Below are positions 60,216 through 64,000 of a stretch of 64,000 nucleotides of DNA, piece after piece. The position numbers and the translations under genes are program-made. The stretch is from contig DFYY01000036.1 of NCBI GenBank assembly GCA_002383485.1, positions 1 through 64,000 on the forward strand. Direction: 5' to 3'. This DNA comes from Bacteroidales bacterium UBA4070. GTDB taxonomy: Bacteria > Bacteroidota > Bacteroidia > Bacteroidales > VadinHA17. Below the pieces are notes generated by a model. The model saw only the letters and a list, made by a program, of their open reading frames with translations, did not search any database and was not told the DNA's origin. Numbering within the stretch: position 1 is the first letter of the stretch; every line of letters starts with the position of its first letter.

Positions 60216-61415
60216 TCATTTACCCCTGAACTTCCGAGATGACGGAAACCGACTCATCACCCACACCACCAGGAAATAGAACGGATACAGGAGCCCTGAA
60301 CCAATGAACTGCATCACCCTTATACGATTGCCTCTCTTTTTCATCTCCCTGCTGATCAGCAGGAAATCGGGTATGGCTTTGATCCCGTACATGGCGGCAA
60401 CCACCGGCAGATATGCAGCTGAAAAGCATGAAGCTACCGCGGCGGCGGTGACGGCGGCGTTGCACGCCGCCGTGGCTGTGGCGAGGGTGATGACGGGGGC
60501 GCCCCTCAGGTGAAGCGCCTTGGATGCCCAGCGTGCGCGCTGCCGCAACAGCGCCGCAGCCGTGACCGCTCCCGCGGTTTCCACCGCCGCCGTGCTGCGG
60601 CCGTCATGCATGGCGGCCCCGCCGCCACGCATGACGGCCTCCAGAAGAAACATGTCATCACCCGACGGCAAATCCTCACGCAATTCGCCTGAATAACGGA
60701 GATATACCTCCCTGCGGAACGACATGTTCGCTGCATTGCACATAACCGGAAACCCCGCCACAGCTGTCGCTTCCGTTATCGCCTGCAAAGCCGAAAACTC
60801 AAAGACCCCGAACTGCGGCCAGAATCCCCCGGCTGCCTCATGGTACACTGATGCCAGTACAATGTCAGCATCAGGAACCGTGGCAGCATCCGTCAGCTGA
60901 TTATCATCCGCTGGAGTTGTCCCTGCCGGTGAATCTCCATCCGTTTTAACTCGTCCAGTGGGCCTGGCACGGTACCACGAGGCATGGGATCTCACCCATC
61001 CGGGACCGACAACACAGTCGGCATCAGTTGTGAGAATAATATTCCCGGCCGCTTTCTCAATGCCGTAACGCACAGCCCTTTTCTTGCCTGAAAATGGGTT
61101 GTAAATGAGCCTCATTCGCGGACCTGGCTTATTCCTGAGGCTGTCAATAAATTCACTTACTAATATTGGTGTCCGGTCGGTTGAGTTGTCATTGACGACT
61201 ATAATCTCAAGGAATTCATCCGGGTAATCCTGTCTTACAAGGCGCCCGAGCAGGTTGGCTATGTGATTCTCCTCGTTCCGTGCTGCCACAACTACACTTA
61301 CAGTTGCCGCATATGCATTGTCAGGAACAACTGCCTCTCGGCGGCGGGCAAGGATCCGCCACAGGATTAAAAGTCCGGCTGAGTAGACAGCTACAGGTAG
61401 AATCAGCCACCACAT
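60216..61415 (-). CDS. GT2 family glycosyltransferase with terminal membrane helices
   Basis: A 399-residue membrane-bound glycosyltransferase. An N-terminal helix (about residues 3-20) is followed by a GT-A domain: VSVVVAARNEENHI, VNDNSTDRT, TTDADCVV (metal-binding DxD near 127-129), GDDMFL (catalytic-base region), and the processive-type motif RQRARW. Two to three helices near the C-terminus (about 310-390) and a short basic tail complete the chain. Residues about 150-185 form an unusual low-complexity insertion rich in Asp, Thr and Ala after DADCVVGPGW. The DNA around 60430-60620 is distinctly GC-rich and encodes an Ala-rich part. The product glycan is unknown. It lies inside the repeat-bracketed segment. 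Confidence 0.85.
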   Translation of the reverse strand: MWWLILPVAVYSAGLLILWRILARRREAVVPDNAYAATVSVVVAARNEENHIANLLGRLVRQDYPDEFLEIIVVNDNSTDRTPILVSEFIDSLRNKPGPRMRLIYNPFSGKKRAVRYGIEKAAGNIILTTDADCVVGPGWVRSHASWYRARPTGRVKTDGDSPAGTTPADDNQLTDAATVPDADIVLASVYHEAAGGFWPQFGVFEFSALQAITEATAVAGFPVMCNAANMSFRREVYLRYSGELREDLPSGDDMFLLEAVMRGGGAAMHDGRSTAAVETAGAVTAAALLRQRARWASKALHLRGAPVITLATATAACNAAVTAAAVASCFSAAYLPVVAAMYGIKAIPDFLLISREMKKRGNRIRVMQFIGSGLLYPFYFLVVWVMSRFPSSRKFRGK

Positions 61416-61420
61416 ATTTT

Positions 61421-61534
61421 AAGGTCTGAAGGTCATAGGGTCTGAGAGTCTGAGGGTCATAGGGTCTGAGAGTCTGAGGGTCTGAGGGTCTGAGAGTCTG
61501 AGGGTCTGAGGGTCTGAGAGTCTGAGGGTCTGAG
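61421..61534. repeat. GGGTCTGAGAGTCTGA tandem repeat
   Basis: About ten imperfect units of 9-10 bases (GGTCTGAGA, GTCTGAGG, GGTCATAG) fill 114 bases directly upstream of the GT2 gene's start. Reading frames through it are artefacts of the repeat. Confidence 0.9.
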
Positions 61535-61536
61535 AG

Positions 61537-61575
61537 CCCCGACACTTCGTGTGCGGGGTATCGACCCTACGGGTC
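61537..61575. repeat. Two adjacent small palindromes
   Basis: CCCCGACAC-ttc-GTGT-g-CGGGG (61537-61558, one bulge) and GACCC-tac-GGGTC (61563-61575) follow the tandem repeat. The second has the same stem-loop design, and nearly the same loop, as GCAGGTC-gta-GACCTGC at 60164. Confidence 0.7.
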
Positions 61576-61599
61576 TCAATCTGAGGGTTTGCAAGTCAA

Positions 61600-62046
61600 T
61601 CACACCATCCACTCGAAGGTACGGTAATGACTTCCGTTCATGCCCATCGCCTCGTAGGTTTTCTGGGCACGGATATTTTCCGACTCCACGTAAAGCCTCA
61701 GTCCTGCAATTCCCTGATCCATACCCTCCTTTTTAACATGTTCATACATCATCCTGAATATCCCTTTCCGGCGGTAATCAGGAATCACATAGACCGACTG
61801 GAACCACCATATGTTGGCATTTCGCCAGTCGCTCCACTCAAATGTGATCATAAGTGAGGCCACAATTCTGCCCAGATCTTCTGCTACATAGTAATGTCCC
61901 CTGGTCGGGTCATTGAAAACGGCCATGACTCCGCGGGTGATGAGGTCTGTCTTCAGTTCCATACCCTCTGTCTCCATGGCCATGGCCTGCTGGAAGGAGA
62001 TGATTGCCGGAGCGTCAATGGGGGTTGCGGTGCGGATTGTAATCAT
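61600..62046 (-). CDS. GNAT family N-acetyltransferase
   Basis: A 148-residue acetyl-CoA-dependent transferase. TIRTATPIDAPAIISFQQ (about residues 3-20) starts the fold. The acetyl-CoA loop is VYVIPDYRRKGIFRMM (R-R-x-G at about 90-93), and the conserved C-terminal strand has LYVESENIRAQKTYEAMGM. ATG 62046 gives the usual start; the longer frame extends into the hairpin array. The acceptor is unknown. It is on the same strand as carB and GT2, between two repeat regions. Confidence 0.88.
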   Translation of the reverse strand: MITIRTATPIDAPAIISFQQAMAMETEGMELKTDLITRGVMAVFNDPTRGHYYVAEDLGRIVASLMITFEWSDWRNANIWWFQSVYVIPDYRRKGIFRMMYEHVKKEGMDQGIAGLRLYVESENIRAQKTYEAMGMNGSHYRTFEWMV

Positions 62047-62075
62047 GATGAAATAGATTGATTTATGATGTTCTT

Positions 62076-62202
62076 TTACAATTCTTGATGGCCTGCAGCC
62101 ATCGTGTTTCATCGTGCGTTCTGTGTTACAATTCTTGATGGCCTAAGCCATCGTGTTTCATCGTGCGTTCTGTGTTACAATTCTTGATGGCCTGCAGCCA
62201 TC
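62076..62202 (-). repeat. Hairpin repeat array, right copy (inverted)
   Basis: Three units with starts at 62076, 62126 and 62175 (periods 50 and 49). Each is TTACAATTCTTG followed by GATGGC-loop-GCCATC (loops ctgca, ctaa, ctgca). Spacers of about 22 bases (GTGTTTCATCGTGCGTTCTG) are identical between units. On the minus strand this is the same CAAGAATTGTAACACAG family as the left array, but with a different stem sequence. Confidence 0.88.
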
Positions 62203-62216
62203 CTCTACTTTATGAT

Positions 62217-62244
62217 CAAATCGCAAATCGCAAATCGCAACTCG
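62217..62244 (-). repeat. Outer inverted repeat, right copy
   Basis: CAAATCG units in tandem (CAAATCGCAAATCGCAA...) end in AAATCGCAACTCG. On the minus strand this reads CGAGTTGCGATTTG, matching the left copy at 60048 with 12 identical bases. It lies eight bases after (5' side on plus strand) the carB stop. Confidence 0.7.
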
Positions 62245-62251
62245 CCAATCC

Positions 62252-64000
62252 TCAATACTCATCCCACGCCTTGATCTCTATCTCACTCTCCGGAACGCTG
62301 CAGAAGGCGTTGATGAATGCCGAGGCCAGCCTCGCGTTGGTGATCAGTGGGATATTGTAATCCACGGCACTGCGCCTGATCTGGTAGTCGTTGCTCAGTT
62401 CCGTAGCCGACAGATCCTTTGGTATATTTATCACCAGGTCTACCACCCGCTGCCTGATCAGCTCAACCGTATTCGGTGGTGCCTGCTCGTCGGGCCAGTA
62501 TGCCACCTTCGCCGCCACCCCTGCATTGGATAGGAACTGCTGCGTGCCACGGGTGGCAAAGATTGTATATCCCCTCCGCTCCAGCAGTCTCACCGCCTCC
62601 AACAGGTCAGCCTTCGACTTGGCAGGCCCGGAGGAAATAAGAACGGCTTTCACAGGTATACGATAGCCCACGGAGTACATCGCCTTGAGCAACGCCTCAT
62701 GGAAACTGTCGCCAATGCATCCCACCTCGCCCGTCGATGCCATATCCACACCCAGTACCGGGTCGGCCTTGGCCAGGCGTGAGAAGCTGAACTGCGAGGC
62801 CTTGACCCCCACATAATCGAGGTCAAAGACCGACTTGTGCGGCTTCTCCCACTGCACTCCGATCATGACCCTGGTGGCCAGCTCTATTAGATTGATTTTG
62901 AGTACCTTGGAAACAAACGGCATGCTCCGGCTGGCGCGCAGGTTGCATTCAATGACCTTTATGTCGTTGTCACGCGCCAGGAACTGAATGTTAAACGGCC
63001 CTGAGATATTCATCTCGCGGGCAATCTCGCGCGAGATACGCTTAATACGGCGGACCGTCTCAAAGTAAATCTTCTGAGGCGGGAAAACGATTGTAGCATC
63101 GCCCGAGTGCACCCCGGCATACTCCACATGCTCGCTGATGGCATAGGCTACAATCTCGCCGCCGGAAGCAACGGCATCAATCTCGATCTCCTTTGCATAT
63201 TCTATGAACTCTGATACCACCACCGGGTGTTCCTTGGAGACGCTGGCTGCAAGCTCCAGGAAATGCACCAGCTCGGAGCTGTTGGAGACCACATTCATCG
63301 CGGCGCCGGAGAGTACATACGATGGACGTATCAACACCGGGAACCCGATATCTTTTATGAACCGGTTAATCTCCTCAAAACTGCGCAACTCCCTCCACCG
63401 GGGCTGGTCAACCCCCAGCATATCACACATTGAAGAGAACTTGTGCCGGTCCTCGGCCCTGTCGATTGACTCCGGTGGTGTGCCAAGGATAGGCACTCCC
63501 TGCCTGTGCAGACGCATCGCAAGATTATTGGGTATCTGGCCGCCCATTGCCAGAATAACACCGCGCGGCGTCTCAAGGTCAACAATATCCATCACCCTTT
63601 CAAACGACAGCTCGTCGAAGTAAAGCCTGTCGCACATGTCATAATCGGTACTGACGGTTTCGGGATTGTAGTTGATCATCACGCCGCGGAGGCCCTCGCG
63701 CCTGATGGTGTTGATAGCATTGACTGAGCACCAGTCGAACTCCACGCTGGAACCGATACGGTAAGCACCGGAACCCAGCACAATCACCGAACGCTTGTCA
63801 TTTTCATACCAGATGTCGTGCTCTATCCCGCTGTATGTGAGATAGAGGTAGTTGGTTACGGCGGGATACTCGGCTGCCAGGGTATCTATCTGCTTGACAT
63901 ACGGCACAATACCCCGGCTCTTACGGTGACGCCGCACGGTGAGCATCGCCTCGTTGATGGAGCGGTTGTCAGGTTTCAATATATGCCGCGCTATCTGGAA
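62252..64000 (-). CDS. carB: Carbamoyl-phosphate synthase large subunit, C-terminal part (runs off the window)
   Basis: Makes carbamoyl phosphate for pyrimidine and arginine synthesis. The visible 582 codons continue in frame to the right edge with no real start codon (the first in-window start is a TTG inside the gene). They cover the end of the oligomerisation domain and the second ATP-grasp half: VLGSGAYRIGSSVEFDWC, MINYNPETVSTDYD, LAMGGQIPNNLA, and RPSYVLSGAAM. Then comes VIECNLRASRSMPFVSKVL, and the MGS-like regulatory domain from about GYRIPVKAVLISSG to the end. The linker VKQIDTLAAEYPAVTNYLYL is the eukaryote-like type seen in CAD/CPS III, not the CVDTCAAEF type of E. coli. The 5' part (first ATP-grasp) lies outside the window. 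Confidence 0.95.
   Translation of the reverse strand, partial: FQIARHILKPDNRSINEAMLTVRRHRKSRGIVPYVKQIDTLAAEYPAVTNYLYLTYSGIEHDIWYENDKRSVIVLGSGAYRIGSSVEFDWCSVNAINTIRREGLRGVMINYNPETVSTDYDMCDRLYFDELSFERVMDIVDLETPRGVILAMGGQIPNNLAMRLHRQGVPILGTPPESIDRAEDRHKFSSMCDMLGVDQPRWRELRSFEEINRFIKDIGFPVLIRPSYVLSGAAMNVVSNSSELVHFLELAASVSKEHPVVVSEFIEYAKEIEIDAVASGGEIVAYAISEHVEYAGVHSGDATIVFPPQKIYFETVRRIKRISREIAREMNISGPFNIQFLARDNDIKVIECNLRASRSMPFVSKVLKINLIELATRVMIGVQWEKPHKSVFDLDYVGVKASQFSFSRLAKADPVLGVDMASTGEVGCIGDSFHEALLKAMYSVGYRIPVKAVLISSGPAKSKADLLEAVRLLERRGYTIFATRGTQQFLSNAGVAAKVAYWPDEQAPPNTVELIRQRVVDLVINIPKDLSATELSNDYQIRRSAVDYNIPLITNARLASAFINAFCSVPESEIEIKAWDEY

Noticed and set aside
61321..61545. Minus-strand frame encoding SDPQTLRP repeats
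   Set aside because: It is a translation of the GTCTGAG tandem DNA repeat upstream of GT2, not a gene.
62076..62202. Possible CRISPR array (about 50-bp period)
   Set aside because: Three units only, spacers are nearly identical rather than unique, period is too short for repeat plus spacer of usual size, and no cas gene is present.

Overview
The window looks like a chromosomal segment of a member of the Bacteroidota, probably an uncultured Bacteroidales/Marinilabiliales-type organism with about 50% GC. Four things point there. There is a TonB-dependent receptor with an N-terminal carboxypeptidase-like domain followed by a DUF4249 lipoprotein. There is a fused glycogen synthase/alpha-glucan phosphorylase and a GH97 glycosidase. 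Several lipoproteins carry DUF4369/TlpA-like architecture. Several upstream regions carry the Bacteroidota promoter TTTG-N19/20-TAnnTTTG, best seen before tRNA-Leu, greA and recQ. No rRNA, CRISPR array, phage or intact transposase is visible. The 3' end of carB runs off the right edge.

Layout. 0.3-5.1 kb: three small membrane proteins (two of them paralogues) and a TonB receptor/DUF4249 pair. 5.4-7.7 kb: a membrane protein, a winged-helix regulator and a CreD-like protein, with an identical palindrome, TACTTTG-N5-CAAAGTA, upstream of both transcription units. 7.9-12.9 kb: glycerol-3-phosphate dehydrogenase, an alkyl-DHAP-synthase-like flavoprotein and an FGGY kinase. 12.9-15.2 kb (minus strand): the DUF39, NIL-ferredoxin and UPF0280 set known from anaerobic homocysteine synthesis. 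15.3-18.3 kb: a secreted phosphatase-fold lipoprotein, SiaC, then a damaged stretch with 47-bp repeats, a truncated tolC behind a TetR regulator, and a DUF190 remnant. 18.3-24.3 kb: ComM/YifB, a tandem SiaB protein, LpxH and two TlpA-like lipoproteins.

24.5-35.7 kb is a glycogen island: debranching enzyme, GT4, GH57 with a histone-H1-like tail, the synthase-phosphorylase fusion, and branching enzyme on the opposite strand. 35.8-57.7 kb is mainly housekeeping: ribF, ahcY, greA, HIT, comF, ruvC, an S41 protease, an EamA transporter, serS, rpmA, rplU, a bifunctional nuclease, GH97, thyA-folA, tig-clpP-clpX behind a tRNA-Leu, lptB and tatC. 57.8-64 kb holds recQ, then a GT2 glycosyltransferase and a GNAT acetyltransferase bracketed by inverted composite repeats, then carB.

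The parts most worth a second look are the inverted repeat arrays around the GT2/GNAT pair, the tandem SiaB with its separate SiaC, the shared palindromic operator of the CreD module, the homocysteine trio in a Bacteroidota setting, the glpD/AGPS-like/FGGY cluster, and the broken tolC next to 47-bp repeats. All functions are inferred from motifs read by eye; no database search was run.
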